Shown here one piece after another: positions 1-8,164 of a DNA stretch of 64,000 nt. Each line of letters opens with the position of its first letter. The first letter of the stretch is position 1. The notes beneath the pieces were generated by a model. It saw only the letters and a program-made list of their open reading frames with translations, made no database searches and had not been told where the DNA came from. Location: contig CAWELJ010000004.1 in NCBI GenBank assembly GCA_963809825.1, positions 779,549 through 843,548 on the forward strand, given 5' to 3'. Source of the stretch: Bog-473 sp963809825. Lineage in GTDB: Bacteria > Actinomycetota > Acidimicrobiia > Acidimicrobiales > RAAP-2. Made by a program: the position numbers and the translations under genes.

Positions 1-1267
1 CTCGACGCGGTGGCGGCGAGAGGCACGGCGCTCAACTACGCGTGCTACGTCGGCCACACGGCGGTGCGGCTCTACGTGATGGGCGAGGACGCCTACGAAC
101 GAGCCGCGACACCCGAGGAGATCGGCCTCATGCAGGCGGTGGTGGCCGACGCCATGGCGGGTGGCGCGGCGGGGTTCGCCTCGAGCGCCTCACCGACCCA
201 CAACGGCGACAGCGGCCGGCCGGTGCCGTCGCGGGTGGCCGACCTGGCCGAGCTGCGCGCGCTGCTCGAGCCCGTGAAGCAATCCGGGCGAGGTGTCGTG
301 GCCCTGCTCCCTGGCGGCATCTTCCCCAACCAGGAGGTGTTCCGGCTCCAGCGGGAGGTCGGGCGCCCGTTCACCTGGACCGCGCTGCTGACGGTGAAGG
401 GCTACCCCTACCACGAGAAGGTGATCGCCGAGCACGACGCCGCCTGGGCCGAGGGCGTGGAGGTGTGGCCGCAGGTGTCCTGCCGTCCGCTGGTGTTCCA
501 GATGAACCTCTCCGAGCCGTTCACCCTCAACATGCGTCCCACGTTCGCCGCGTTGATGGGCAAGACGAAGGCGGAGCGGGTGGCGGCCTACCGCGACCCG
601 GCCTGGCGCGCGTCGGCGTGGGACGACGTCAGCGGGAAGGCCGGCGGCTTCCCGCTCAATTGGGCCTCCATTTCGGTGGCCGAGTCCCGCTCGCATCCCG
701 ACCTGGCCGATCACCCGGTGGCGCGGCTGGCGGAGGAGCGGGGCTGCACGCCGCTCGACGTGATGCTCGACGTGTCGCTCGACGACGATCTCGAGTCTCG
801 CTTCTGGTCGGTGCTGGCCAACGACGACCCCGAGGGGATCGCGCTGGCTCCTGCCGCGCGACAACGTGCTCCTCGGACTGGCGGACTCGGGCGCGCACGT
901 CTCGCAGCTCTGCGACGCCTGCTTCTCGACGGACCTGCTGGGCAACTGGGTGCGCGGGCGCGGTGTCATGCCCCTGGAGCGGGCCATCCACAAGCTGACG
1001 GGCGAGCCGGCGGGCGTCTACGGCCTGGCCGACCGGGGGACGATCGCGGTGGGCAAGGCCGCCGACCTGTGCGTGTTCGACCCCGAGACCGTGGACCCTG
1101 GTCCGCTCCGGCGCGTGCGCGACTTCCCGGCCGACGGCGAACGCCTGACCGCGGACGCGCCGGTCGGCATGACCCACACCTTGGTGAACGGCGTGCCGAT
1201 CCGCATCGACGGCGAGCCGGCAGCGGAGGGATTGGCGTCCCGCCCCGGGGTCGTGCTGCGCTCCTGA
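1..1267 (+). CDS. D-aminoacylase-type amidohydrolase, 3' part, frameshifted
   Basis: This is the C-terminal three quarters of an N-acyl-D-amino-acid deacylase-like metal-dependent amidohydrolase. The family hydrolyses N-acyl amino acids or related amides in the cytoplasm, and full proteins are usually about 550-580 residues. The 5' end lies before the window. Frame 1 runs from base 1 to about 845 and shows family-like stretches such as NYACYVGHTAVR. The C-terminal part, with LLGLADSGAHVSQLCDA and the terminal barrel strand GKAADLCVFDP, is in frame 2 up to the TGA at 1265. Removing one base near 844 joins the frames as GIA-WLLPRDN, so a single extra C explains the break. It may be a sequencing error or a recent inactivation. 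The exact substrate is unknown. Confidence 0.8.
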
Positions 1268-1292
1268 ACGGACCGCGTGCGCCCTCGCCGCG

Positions 1293-2093
1293 CTAGGTGA
1301 CGTCGCGGCGGAACGTCGTGAAGTAGCCGATGGTCAGGGGCACCAGTCCCCACAGCAGCATCACGAGGCCGCCCTGCCACCACGTGAGGAGGTGGAAGGC
1401 GCGTTCGCCCCCTCCGCCGCCGAAGCCGCGGGCGATGTCCCCGGCCAGCGCCGCGCCTGCCGCGTTGGGGAGCCAGTTCAGGTCGTAGTGGAAGATGGCC
1501 CGGGCCAGTGCGATCAGGATGCTCTCGAGGATCAGCGTGCCGCCGATGACGATGAGGATGGCGGCCACCTGGTTCTTGACCAGGGTGCCGAAGCCGAGCC
1601 CGAAGAGACCGAGCAGGACGGCCGAGGCCACGAGGCCGGGGACCACGGCCCCCACCTGGTCGGTGACCGTCGAGGTCACCCCGCCGAGCGCAGCGTTCCA
1701 GGGCAGGCCGACGGCGGCGACCGCCACCAACGTGAGCAGTGCGATGAGGATCGACCACAGCGCGACCACGGCGACCTTGGCCCCCAGCACGCGCGAGCGC
1801 ACCGGGGTCAAGACGAGCGTCGTCGTGATGGTCTTGTGCCGGTACTCGCCCGTGACGCACAGGACCCCCATGATCGGGGCCAGGATCTCAATGGCGAAGT
1901 AGCCGGCCCCGAGCAGCATGCGCCGCTGGCGCAGCGTCTGCACGAAGTAGAAGGTGTGGCCCGGGAATCCGCCCGCGCCCGCCAGCACGGCGACGCAGAT
2001 GAGGACGGCCAGCGGGAAGGCAAGGGCGAACGTGACCCAGACCCCCGGCATCGACCGCATTTTGATCAGCTCGGCCCGGATGGCGTTGATCAT
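1293..2093 (-). CDS. ABC-2 type transporter permease
   Basis: A 266-residue integral membrane subunit of an ABC-2 exporter. It starts MINAIRAELIKMRS, an amphipathic entry helix typical of the family, followed by about six hydrophobic segments (around residues 18-38, 60-80, 105-128, 140-165, 170-195 and 230-255). The start codon overlaps the stop of the ATPase gene upstream (ATGA, 2090-2093), so the two are translationally coupled and form one transporter. The in-frame open sequence extends further upstream, but that part is antisense to the ATPase and was rejected. The exported substrate cannot be told from sequence. Confidence 0.9.
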   Translation of the reverse strand: MINAIRAELIKMRSMPGVWVTFALAFPLAVLICVAVLAGAGGFPGHTFYFVQTLRQRRMLLGAGYFAIEILAPIMGVLCVTGEYRHKTITTTLVLTPVRSRVLGAKVAVVALWSILIALLTLVAVAAVGLPWNAALGGVTSTVTDQVGAVVPGLVASAVLLGLFGLGFGTLVKNQVAAILIVIGGTLILESILIALARAIFHYDLNWLPNAAGAALAGDIARGFGGGGGERAFHLLTWWQGGLVMLLWGLVPLTIGYFTTFRRDVT

Positions 2094-3031
2094 GGTCGCG
2101 GCGCCAGCTGGCCGAACCCGAGGCCGGCGGTCAGGGAGAGGAAGACGGACTCCAGGTCGGCGCCCTCCTGGGTCAGCTCGTAGAGGACGATCTTGTTCAC
2201 CGCCAGCAACGGCCCGATCTGCTCGGGCCGCACGGCGTCCATGGCAACCTCGTCGTGGCCGAGCCGCCGGAACGCGACGTGGGCCTCCGTCAGCACGGTG
2301 CAGAGCCGGTCGGCCTCGGGTGTGCGGGCCCGCATGACCAGGCCGGTGACGCCCGAGGTGATCTGTTCGAGGGTGCCCTGGGCCTTGAGCTGGCCGAACG
2401 ACACGATCACGGCGTCGTCGATGGTCTGGGCCATCTCGGAGAGCAGGTGCGACGAGACGAGCACCGTCCGGCCCTCGCCGGCGAAGAAGCGCATGAAGTC
2501 CCGTAGCCACGCGATGCCCTGCGGGTCGAGGCCGTTGGAGGGCTCGTCGAGGACCAGCACGTCGGGGTCGCCGATGAGCGCCGTGGCCAGCTCGAGCCGT
2601 TGGCGCATGCCCATGGAGAAGCCACCGACCTTGCGCCTGGCGTCGGCCGTCAGGCCGACCAATTCGAGCACCTCGTCGGCACGCTTGTCGTCGTGGCCCC
2701 CTGCCCGCGCCGCCATGCGCAGGTGGGTCCGGGCCCGCCGGGCGGGGTGGAAGCTGGTCGCCTCGAGGACGGCGCCGACGATCTTCGAAGGGTTCTCGAA
2801 GTCGTGATAGCGACGGCCCCCGATGGTGGCCGTCCCGGCGGACGGGTGGACCAGGTCGAGCAGCATCCGCAGCGTGGTCGTCTTGCCCGAGCCGTTGGGT
2901 CCCAAGAAGCCCGTCACCCGCCCGGGTTGGACGGTGAAGGACAGGTTGTCGACGGCGACGACGGTCCCGAAATTCTTGCTGAGGCCGCTGAACTCGACGG
3001 GGAGGCCGCGGGTGGCGGCACCGGCGGTCAT
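2090..3031 (-). CDS. ABC transporter ATP-binding protein
   Basis: A 313-residue cytoplasmic ATPase that drives the permease encoded immediately downstream. The Walker A motif GPNGSGKTT, a signature-like FSMGMRQRLELA, the Walker B plus D-loop VLVLDEPSNGLDP and the switch histidine in VLVSSHLLSEM are all present, so it should be catalytically competent. The length and the C-terminal extension of about 80 residues fit the ABC-2 (CcmA/DrrA-like) class. The ATG at 3031 is chosen because a -10 box (TAACGT on the coding strand) ends 7 nt before it, predicting a leaderless mRNA. Substrate unknown; drug or lipid efflux is common in the family. Confidence 0.92.
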   Translation of the reverse strand: MTAGAATRGLPVEFSGLSKNFGTVVAVDNLSFTVQPGRVTGFLGPNGSGKTTTLRMLLDLVHPSAGTATIGGRRYHDFENPSKIVGAVLEATSFHPARRARTHLRMAARAGGHDDKRADEVLELVGLTADARRKVGGFSMGMRQRLELATALIGDPDVLVLDEPSNGLDPQGIAWLRDFMRFFAGEGRTVLVSSHLLSEMAQTIDDAVIVSFGQLKAQGTLEQITSGVTGLVMRARTPEADRLCTVLTEAHVAFRRLGHDEVAMDAVRPEQIGPLLAVNKIVLYELTQEGADLESVFLSLTAGLGFGQLAPRP

Positions 3032-3038
3032 CGGGGCG

Positions 3039-3044
3039 ACGTTA
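3039..3044 (-). promoter_or_regulatory. Leaderless -10 box for the ABC operon
   Basis: TAACGT on the minus strand, 7 nt before the ATG at 3031. No clear -35 element is visible. Confidence 0.5.
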
Positions 3045-3095
3045 GCGCGGGTGCCCCGGCCCTTCGGATCGCCCGCGGGACGCCGTCGGAGCAGC

Positions 3096-3704
3096 TCAGG
3101 CGGGGTTGCGGCGCTCGACGAGCTCGTCGGGGAGCAACAGGCGCACCGACACCGCGAGCTCGTCGTAGACGCGGGCCATGGTGGACCACCCGTTGATCCA
3201 GCCGACCAGCGCGGAGTACCACACATGCCCGATCATGCGGGCCCGGTCCGACATGTCGGGGATCTCGGGCTCGCCCATCGCCCGCGAGATGATCCCCTCC
3301 ATCAGCAAGGTGATCTGTTGCTGGCAGCCGACGGCGCCCGGGTCGGGCGAGGAGAGGGACGTGAAGACCGCGGCGACGAGCTTGGGTTGGCGGCCCATGG
3401 CGCGTAGCGCACGGTCGAGGACCTCGAGGACGCGGTCGGCGGGGTGTTCGCCCCGGGGCGGGTGCTGCCCGATGCGGGCGTCGAGCATCTCGACCCAGTG
3501 CACCAGCGTCGCCGCCAGGAGATGGTCCTTGCTCGTGAAGTAGCGGTACACCGTGCCCATGGCGACGTCGGCACGGGCCGCGACGTCGCGCATCTGCACC
3601 GACTCGTAGCCACCTTCCAACCCGAGGGCCATGGCGGCGTCGATGACCCGCTGCCGCCGGGCCTGCTGCGCGCGGGTGAGCGGGCGGGCCACCGTCTGCT
3701 GCAT
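3096..3704 (-). CDS. TetR-family regulator, KstR-like
   Basis: A 202-residue TetR repressor. The N-terminal helix-turn-helix (about residues 15-62) contains GGYESVQMRDVAARADVAMG followed by TVYRYFTSKDHLLAA. This closely resembles KstR, the mycobacterial cholesterol-catabolism repressor, as I remember it. In that family the C-terminal domain binds CoA thioesters of steroid intermediates and releases DNA. The window encodes many steroid-type CoA enzymes and has a near-consensus KstR site at 57428-57441, which supports this role. A -10 box TACGCT lies 6 nt before the ATG. It diverges from the second TetR gene across about 60 bp. Assignment as the true KstR orthologue is inference. Confidence 0.8.
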   Translation of the reverse strand: MQQTVARPLTRAQQARRQRVIDAAMALGLEGGYESVQMRDVAARADVAMGTVYRYFTSKDHLLAATLVHWVEMLDARIGQHPPRGEHPADRVLEVLDRALRAMGRQPKLVAAVFTSLSSPDPGAVGCQQQITLLMEGIISRAMGEPEIPDMSDRARMIGHVWYSALVGWINGWSTMARVYDELAVSVRLLLPDELVERRNPA

Positions 3705-3710
3705 CCCGAC

Positions 3711-3716
3711 AGCGTA
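3711..3716 (-). promoter_or_regulatory. Leaderless -10 box for the KstR-like gene
   Basis: TACGCT on the minus strand, 6 nt before the ATG at 3704. The same hexamer serves the divergent TetR gene at 3754. Confidence 0.5.
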
Positions 3717-3753
3717 TCCGCACCGTCACCTGGGTCTTCGGGGACCGTGCCGC

Positions 3754-3759
3754 TACGCT
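3754..3759 (+). promoter_or_regulatory. Leaderless -10 box for the second TetR gene
   Basis: TACGCT on the plus strand, 8 nt before the ATG at 3768. It supports that start over the longer in-frame reading. Confidence 0.5.
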
Positions 3760-3767
3760 GCGAGGCC

Positions 3768-4571
3768 ATGCCAGGACGGAGTCCCGGGCGAGAGGCGGCC
3801 ATCGTCGCCCTGGGGGAGTACCCCGAGGAGGTCGCGACCACGGACGGGCGGGTGCCCGGCGAGCGGGGGCGCCAGACCCGCCAACGCCTGCTCGACGCCA
3901 CGGTGGAGCTGCTCACGACCACCGCGTGGCGTTCGGTCAAGGTCACGGACATCGCACGGCAGGCGCGCACGTCGCCGGCCACCTTCTACCAGTACTTCGG
4001 CAACGTGGAGCAGGCCATCCGCGTCCTGGCCGAGGGGATGGTGGAGCAGGCCGGCCAGTTGGCCGAGCTCGTCGGGGGGGACTGGTCCGAGGCGGCGAGC
4101 TGGGGCACCGCGCTGACGGTCACGGAGGGCTTCCTCGCCTACTGGGAGGACAACCGCGCCGTCTTCCGCGTCGTCGACCTCGCCACCGAGGAGGGCGACG
4201 CGCAGCTGCGCGGCATCCGGGTGCGGGCGCTCAACGCCGTCACGGTGGCGCTCGCCCAGGTGATCGCCGCGGCGTCACCCTCACCCGAGGGGGGGCCGGG
4301 TGCCGCGACGTCGTCCCCCGCCGGTGCGGACCCGATGGCCGTGGCGGGGACGCTGGTGGCCATGTTCGCCAGCGTGTCGGCCCACCGTTACGGCTTCGAG
4401 TTCTGGGGCATCCGCACGGCCAACCTCATCGACACCCAGGCGCGCATGCTGCACTGGGCCGTGACCGGGCGCCCGGCGCCCCCCGCCGACGTCCCGCCGC
4501 GTGAAGCCACCCGCCCGCGCACCGGGCCGGTGCTCGGTGGGGCCACGGCCCGCCGGCGCGGCGCTACCTGA
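3768..4571 (+). CDS. TetR/AcrR-family transcriptional regulator
   Basis: A 267-residue regulator. The TetR DNA-binding domain sits at about residues 30-80, with RQTRQRLLDATVELL and a recognition region TSPATFYQYFGNVEQAI. The middle forms a helical ligand domain. The last 35 residues are Pro/Arg/Thr-rich and probably disordered. The family usually represses neighbouring genes and is released by a small ligand; here the neighbours are the KstR-like gene (divergent) and the cyclase (convergent, overlapping by 8 bp at the 3' ends). It is a possible reader of the TGACG palindromes found elsewhere in the window, but nothing in the sequence proves this. Ligand unknown. Confidence 0.88.
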   Translation: MPGRSPGREAAIVALGEYPEEVATTDGRVPGERGRQTRQRLLDATVELLTTTAWRSVKVTDIARQARTSPATFYQYFGNVEQAIRVLAEGMVEQAGQLAELVGGDWSEAASWGTALTVTEGFLAYWEDNRAVFRVVDLATEEGDAQLRGIRVRALNAVTVALAQVIAAASPSPEGGPGAATSSPAGADPMAVAGTLVAMFASVSAHRYGFEFWGIRTANLIDTQARMLHWAVTGRPAPPADVPPREATRPRTGPVLGGATARRRGAT

Positions 4572-5499
4572 TGGCGACGGGATTGAGGGGAGAGCCGAGC
4601 CCGTCGGTCAGCGGGAGCGGCGTGGCGTCGAGCAGGAAGCCGTAGCGGCCGTCCGCCGCGCACGCGTCGGCCAACGGGTCCAGCACCCAGTTCTGCCCCT
4701 GGGTCATCCCCATCTCCACCAGGTGCAGCAGGTGGACCGGGAGGTAGGCGTCCTCGTACTGGCACGGGAAGACCTCGAACACGGCCGTGTCCGTGGCGAC
4801 GGCGGCCACGTCACGGGCGTGGAACCATTCGGCCGTCTCGACGGTGAGCCCCGGCGAGGGCCACCAGTACGCCACCAGGTCGCCCGCGGGGCCGAGGTGC
4901 ACCATGTGGCCGGTGCGCACGAGCACGATGTCGCCCGGCTCGACGCTGACCCGGGCGAGCTCGCACGCCGCGTCGAGATCGCCGGGCATGATCGGGTAGC
5001 CCGGTTCGAGCACCTCCTGGCCGAGGGCCCGGGCGACGTCGAGGAGGACGCCACGGGTCACCACCGTCGTGAGCCGGTGGATGCCGCAGCGGGCGGCGCC
5101 GTCGGCGGAGATGGTCGACGCCGGGTAACCGTTGTAGATGACCCCGCCGTAGCTGCTGTGGGCCAGGGCGTCCCAATGGGTGGCGCACTGCGTGGCCAGC
5201 GTGAGGACGTCCTCGCTGAAGCAGACCCAGTCCGGCTGGTCGGCCGTGACCGGCACGTTCACCTGCACCATCGTGCGGCTCGGGTTGACACGCCCCTCCA
5301 CGAAGCCGAGCTGGATCCCCTCGGCCTCCGAGAGGGGGAGCCCGAGGGCGAAGGCCTGGCCCGACACGACCGACGCCGCCCCCCGGAGCCGTGCCTCGGC
5401 GTCGACGAGGTTGAGCGTCCCGACCTCGTCGTCCGGGCCCCAGCGCCCCCAGTTGCGGACGCGGGCTGCGACCTCGGCGAACGCGCTGGCGACGGGCAC
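4564..5499 (-). CDS. Cyclase-family (kynurenine formamidase-like) metal hydrolase
   Basis: A 311-residue protein of the putative cyclase family (Pfam Cyclase), which holds metal-dependent amidases and lactonases including kynurenine formamidase and isatin hydrolase. The metal-binding motif HxDxxxH is present as THWDALAHSS at about residues 107-113, and the second conserved block GDIVLVRTGHM is intact. The start is GTG at 5499, preceded by a TAGTGT box 6 nt upstream (leaderless). It converges with the TetR gene and lies 130 bp from the alcohol dehydrogenase gene in divergent orientation. The substrate is not deducible; many actinobacterial members sit in aromatic or lipid degradation clusters. 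Confidence 0.85.
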   Translation of the reverse strand: MPVASAFAEVAARVRNWGRWGPDDEVGTLNLVDAEARLRGAASVVSGQAFALGLPLSEAEGIQLGFVEGRVNPSRTMVQVNVPVTADQPDWVCFSEDVLTLATQCATHWDALAHSSYGGVIYNGYPASTISADGAARCGIHRLTTVVTRGVLLDVARALGQEVLEPGYPIMPGDLDAACELARVSVEPGDIVLVRTGHMVHLGPAGDLVAYWWPSPGLTVETAEWFHARDVAAVATDTAVFEVFPCQYEDAYLPVHLLHLVEMGMTQGQNWVLDPLADACAADGRYGFLLDATPLPLTDGLGSPLNPVAIR

Positions 5500-5505
5500 G
5501 CGCGC

Positions 5506-5511
5506 ACACTA
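5506..5511 (-). promoter_or_regulatory. Leaderless -10 box for the cyclase gene
   Basis: TAGTGT on the minus strand, 6 nt before the GTG at 5499. Confidence 0.45.
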
Positions 5512-5555
5512 CCGCCGGCCCCGGGTGGGACCGCCGGGTGGGCGCGGGGTCCCGT

Positions 5556-5585
5556 TTGTCGGTGCCCGGCCGGGGGGGCGATACT
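5556..5585 (+). promoter_or_regulatory. Promoter of the NDMA-type alcohol dehydrogenase
   Basis: TTGTCG (5556-5561) and GATACT (5580-5585), 18 bp apart, resemble a housekeeping sigma promoter. A ribosome binding site, AGGGAGGG, follows before the ATG at 5630. Confidence 0.4.
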
Positions 5586-5629
5586 GAGGGCGCGAACAGC
5601 TTCGCGGAAGCCTTAGGGAGGGATGTGCC

Positions 5630-6784
5630 ATGACGACCACGCGTGCGGCGGTGTGCACCGGGCTCAACGAGCCCTGGAAGACCGAGGAGATAGAGCTCGA
5701 CCCTCCGGGCAACCGCGAGGTCAGGGTCAAGATGGTCTATTCGGGCATGTGCCACTCCGACGAGCACCTGCGCTCGGGCGACATCGCCGCGCCACCCGAG
5801 GTGCTCGAGATGATCGGGGTGAAGTCCATGTTCCCGGTCGTCGGAGGGCACGAGGGATCGGGCATCGTGACCGAGGTGGGCACGAACGTGACCCAGGTCG
5901 CCCAGGGCGACCACGTGGCCGTCTCCTTCATCCCCTCCTGCGGGACGTGTCACTGGTGTGCCTCCGGACGCCAGAACCTCTGCGACCTCGGGATGATGAC
6001 GCTGGCCGGAGGCATGATCAGCGACGGCAGCTACCGCTACCACCTCGGGGGCGAGAACCTCAACCGCATGGCCCAGCTCGGGACCTTCGCCGACGAGATG
6101 GTGTGCCACGAGAACTCGCTGGTGCGCATCAACCCGTGGGACAACATGAAGGCGGCGGCGCTCATCAGTTGCGGCATCGCCACCGGCTTCGGATCCGCCG
6201 TCGACCGGGCGAAGGTGAAGCCGGGCGAGACGGTCGTCGTCGCCGGCTGCGGCGGCGTCGGCTCGGGAGCGATCCAGGGCGCCCGCATCGCCGGCGCGCG
6301 TCACATCATCGCCGTGGACCCGGTGCCCTTCAAGCTCGAGCGGGCCAAGGAGATCGGCGCCACCCACACGGCGTCGTCGCTGGCCGAGGTCCCCTTCCTG
6401 CTCCCGGAGCTGACCATGGGTCGCAACGCCGACGTCGTGATCCTGACGCCGGGCGGCCTGAAGGGCGAGATGATCGCGGAGGCCTGTGCGTGCGGGTCCA
6501 AGGATGCTCGCATCGTGGCGACGGCCATCGCACCGTTCCACCAGATGGACGTCCAGCTCAACCTCTTCAACCTGGCCATGTTCAACCAGTCGCTGCTCGG
6601 CACGGTCTTCGGCTCGCAGAGCCCGCGGGTCCAGGTGCCGAACCTGTTGAACCTCTTCGAGTCCGGCCAGCTGAAGATCGACGAGCTGATCACCCAGGAG
6701 TACACGCTCGACCAGGTGCAGCAGGGCTACGACGACCAGGCGGCCGGCACGATCGTCCGTGGCGTGGTGACGTTCGCCAGCTGA
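5630..6784 (+). CDS. NDMA-type, mycofactocin-linked alcohol dehydrogenase
   Basis: A 384-residue zinc-dependent medium-chain dehydrogenase. The catalytic zinc site begins at GMCHSDEH (Cys about 40) with GGHEGSG further on. The structural zinc site is Cys104, Cys107, Cys110 and Cys118 in CGTCHWCASGRQNLC. A Rossmann signature GCGGVGSG is present. Similar proteins oxidise alcohols with a tightly bound nicotinamide cofactor and use the artificial acceptor N,N-dimethyl-4-nitrosoaniline in vitro; mycofactocin is thought to be the natural acceptor. Placement next to mftD (convergent, 30 bp apart) supports this. A strong ribosome binding site precedes the ATG. The physiological alcohol is not known. 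Confidence 0.9.
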   Translation: MTTTRAAVCTGLNEPWKTEEIELDPPGNREVRVKMVYSGMCHSDEHLRSGDIAAPPEVLEMIGVKSMFPVVGGHEGSGIVTEVGTNVTQVAQGDHVAVSFIPSCGTCHWCASGRQNLCDLGMMTLAGGMISDGSYRYHLGGENLNRMAQLGTFADEMVCHENSLVRINPWDNMKAAALISCGIATGFGSAVDRAKVKPGETVVVAGCGGVGSGAIQGARIAGARHIIAVDPVPFKLERAKEIGATHTASSLAEVPFLLPELTMGRNADVVILTPGGLKGEMIAEACACGSKDARIVATAIAPFHQMDVQLNLFNLAMFNQSLLGTVFGSQSPRVQVPNLLNLFESGQLKIDELITQEYTLDQVQQGYDDQAAGTIVRGVVTFAS

Positions 6785-6789
6785 TCGGC

Positions 6790-6809
6790 CGGCGGCGCCA
6801 GCGCCGCCG
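6790..6809. terminator. Bidirectional hairpin between alcohol dehydrogenase and mftD
   Basis: A perfect 9-bp GC stem (6790-6798 with 6801-6809) and a 2-nt apex lie in the 30-bp gap between two convergent genes. There is no T tract, so intrinsic termination is plausible but unproven. Confidence 0.45.
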
Positions 6810-6814
6810 CGCGC

Positions 6815-7987
6815 TCAGGCGCCCAGGTGCCGGGTGAAGCCCTCGGGGATCACCAGGTCGTCGCGGTGCAGTTGGTGGATGGAGGCGTGCCCCAGCCCGA
6901 GCAGGGCGGACTCCATGCCGCCGCGCAGGATGTCGAGCACGTTCTCCACGCCCGCCTGGCCGTTGGCCGCAAGGCCCCAGAGGTAGGCGCGCCCGATCAT
7001 GACCGCCCTGGCGCCCAGCGCCACTGCCTTGACGACGTCGCTGCCGCGCCGGACACCCCCATCGAGGAGCACTTCGATCTGGTCGCCGACGGCTTCGGCG
7101 ACGGACGGCAGCGCCCGGATCGTGGCCGGGGTGCCGTCGAGGTTGTTGCCGCCGTGGTTGGACACCGAGATCGCCGTGACACCGGCATCGACGGCCCGCT
7201 TGGCGTCGTCGACGCGGGTGACCCCCTTGAGCATGAAGGGGCCGCCCCATTGCTCGCGGAGCCAGGCGACGTCGTCCCAACTCGGTGGCGGCGTCTGCAT
7301 CCACTCGCCGTAGGCGCCGAAGAAGGTCGGCCCCTTCTGCCCCTTCTCGACCATGTTCGGCGTCGTCAGGTCGGGCCGCTTCCCGGTCCGGGCGAACGAG
7401 AGGAACCAGCGCGGGTTGGCCAGCGCCTCGGGGGCGAAGCGCAGCATCGCCCGCAGGTTGACCGTCTCGGGGATGGTGGGGCTGCCCCAGTCCCGACCGT
7501 GGGAGAAGGACCAGTCGAGCGTCGCGATCAGCCCGACGGCGCCGGCGGCCCGGGCCCGCTCGACCCGGGCCAGGATCTGGTCCCGAGAGCCGATCCAGTA
7601 GATCTGGAAGAACGTCTGGGGGCAGGCGGCCACCACGTCCTCGACGGGCATGCTGGCGAACGAGCTCAGGCCCATGGCGGTGCCCCGGGCCGCCGCCGCC
7701 CGCGCCACCGCCACCTCGCCTTCGGGGTGCACGGCCTGTACGCCCGTCGGGGAGACGAGGACCGGGAACGAGATCTCCTGGCCCATCACCTTGGTGGCGA
7801 GGTCCCGGCTGTCGGCCAGGCCGGCGACGTGGGGCGCGAAGCCGAGTTCGCTGAAGGCAGTGACGTTGTCCTCCACGGTGATCCCGCGTTCCGAGCCAGC
7901 GATGAGGGCGCCGTAGACCGACTTGGGCAGGCGCTTCTGGGCCCGCCGCTGGGCCTCGGCCACCGTCTCGAACCACTTGTTTGCCAT
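6815..7987 (-). CDS. mftD: Pre-mycofactocin synthase MftD
   Basis: A 390-residue FMN-dependent alpha-hydroxy-acid-oxidase-type TIM barrel, once annotated as lactate dehydrogenase (LldD1) in mycobacteria. The family block SVSNHGGNNLDGTPATIRAL and the phosphate-binding GARAVMIGRAYLWG are typical of MftD. In mycofactocin synthesis MftD oxidatively deaminates the cyclised Val-Tyr product (AHDP) to the redox-active pre-mycofactocin. The start is ATG at 7987 behind GAGAGGG; the longer in-frame reading starts in low-quality sequence. The gene stands about 4.5 kb from mftA-C, separated by a GGDEF/EAL gene, a repeat element, a GNAT gene and mftF, which is unlike the compact mycobacterial operon. Confidence 0.88.
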   Translation of the reverse strand: MANKWFETVAEAQRRAQKRLPKSVYGALIAGSERGITVEDNVTAFSELGFAPHVAGLADSRDLATKVMGQEISFPVLVSPTGVQAVHPEGEVAVARAAAARGTAMGLSSFASMPVEDVVAACPQTFFQIYWIGSRDQILARVERARAAGAVGLIATLDWSFSHGRDWGSPTIPETVNLRAMLRFAPEALANPRWFLSFARTGKRPDLTTPNMVEKGQKGPTFFGAYGEWMQTPPPSWDDVAWLREQWGGPFMLKGVTRVDDAKRAVDAGVTAISVSNHGGNNLDGTPATIRALPSVAEAVGDQIEVLLDGGVRRGSDVVKAVALGARAVMIGRAYLWGLAANGQAGVENVLDILRGGMESALLGLGHASIHQLHRDDLVIPEGFTRHLGA

Positions 7988-8164
7988 AGCGACCCTCTCG
8001 TGATGCCCCTGTCCCGCACCTGCAGGGCCAGCAGCGACCGGAGACTCTACGCGCCGCGGGGGGCGGGACCCGCCGGGAGCGGGGGAGGACGGGGTGGGGC
8101 GTCGGGCGATCGCCGCAATCCGGGTGGCAGAAAGTGGGGAGCCGACCAAGGAATTTTGCAAGAA

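Noticed and set aside
3096..4571. One of the two TetR genes as mftR, the mycofactocin regulator
   Set aside because: The first is KstR-like and the second does not show the MftR sequence pattern I know; neither lies next to the mft genes.
6827..8164. In-frame extension of the GGDEF/EAL gene far upstream
   Set aside because: It is antisense to mftD and has no signalling domain. The real start is at 8165 or 8204.
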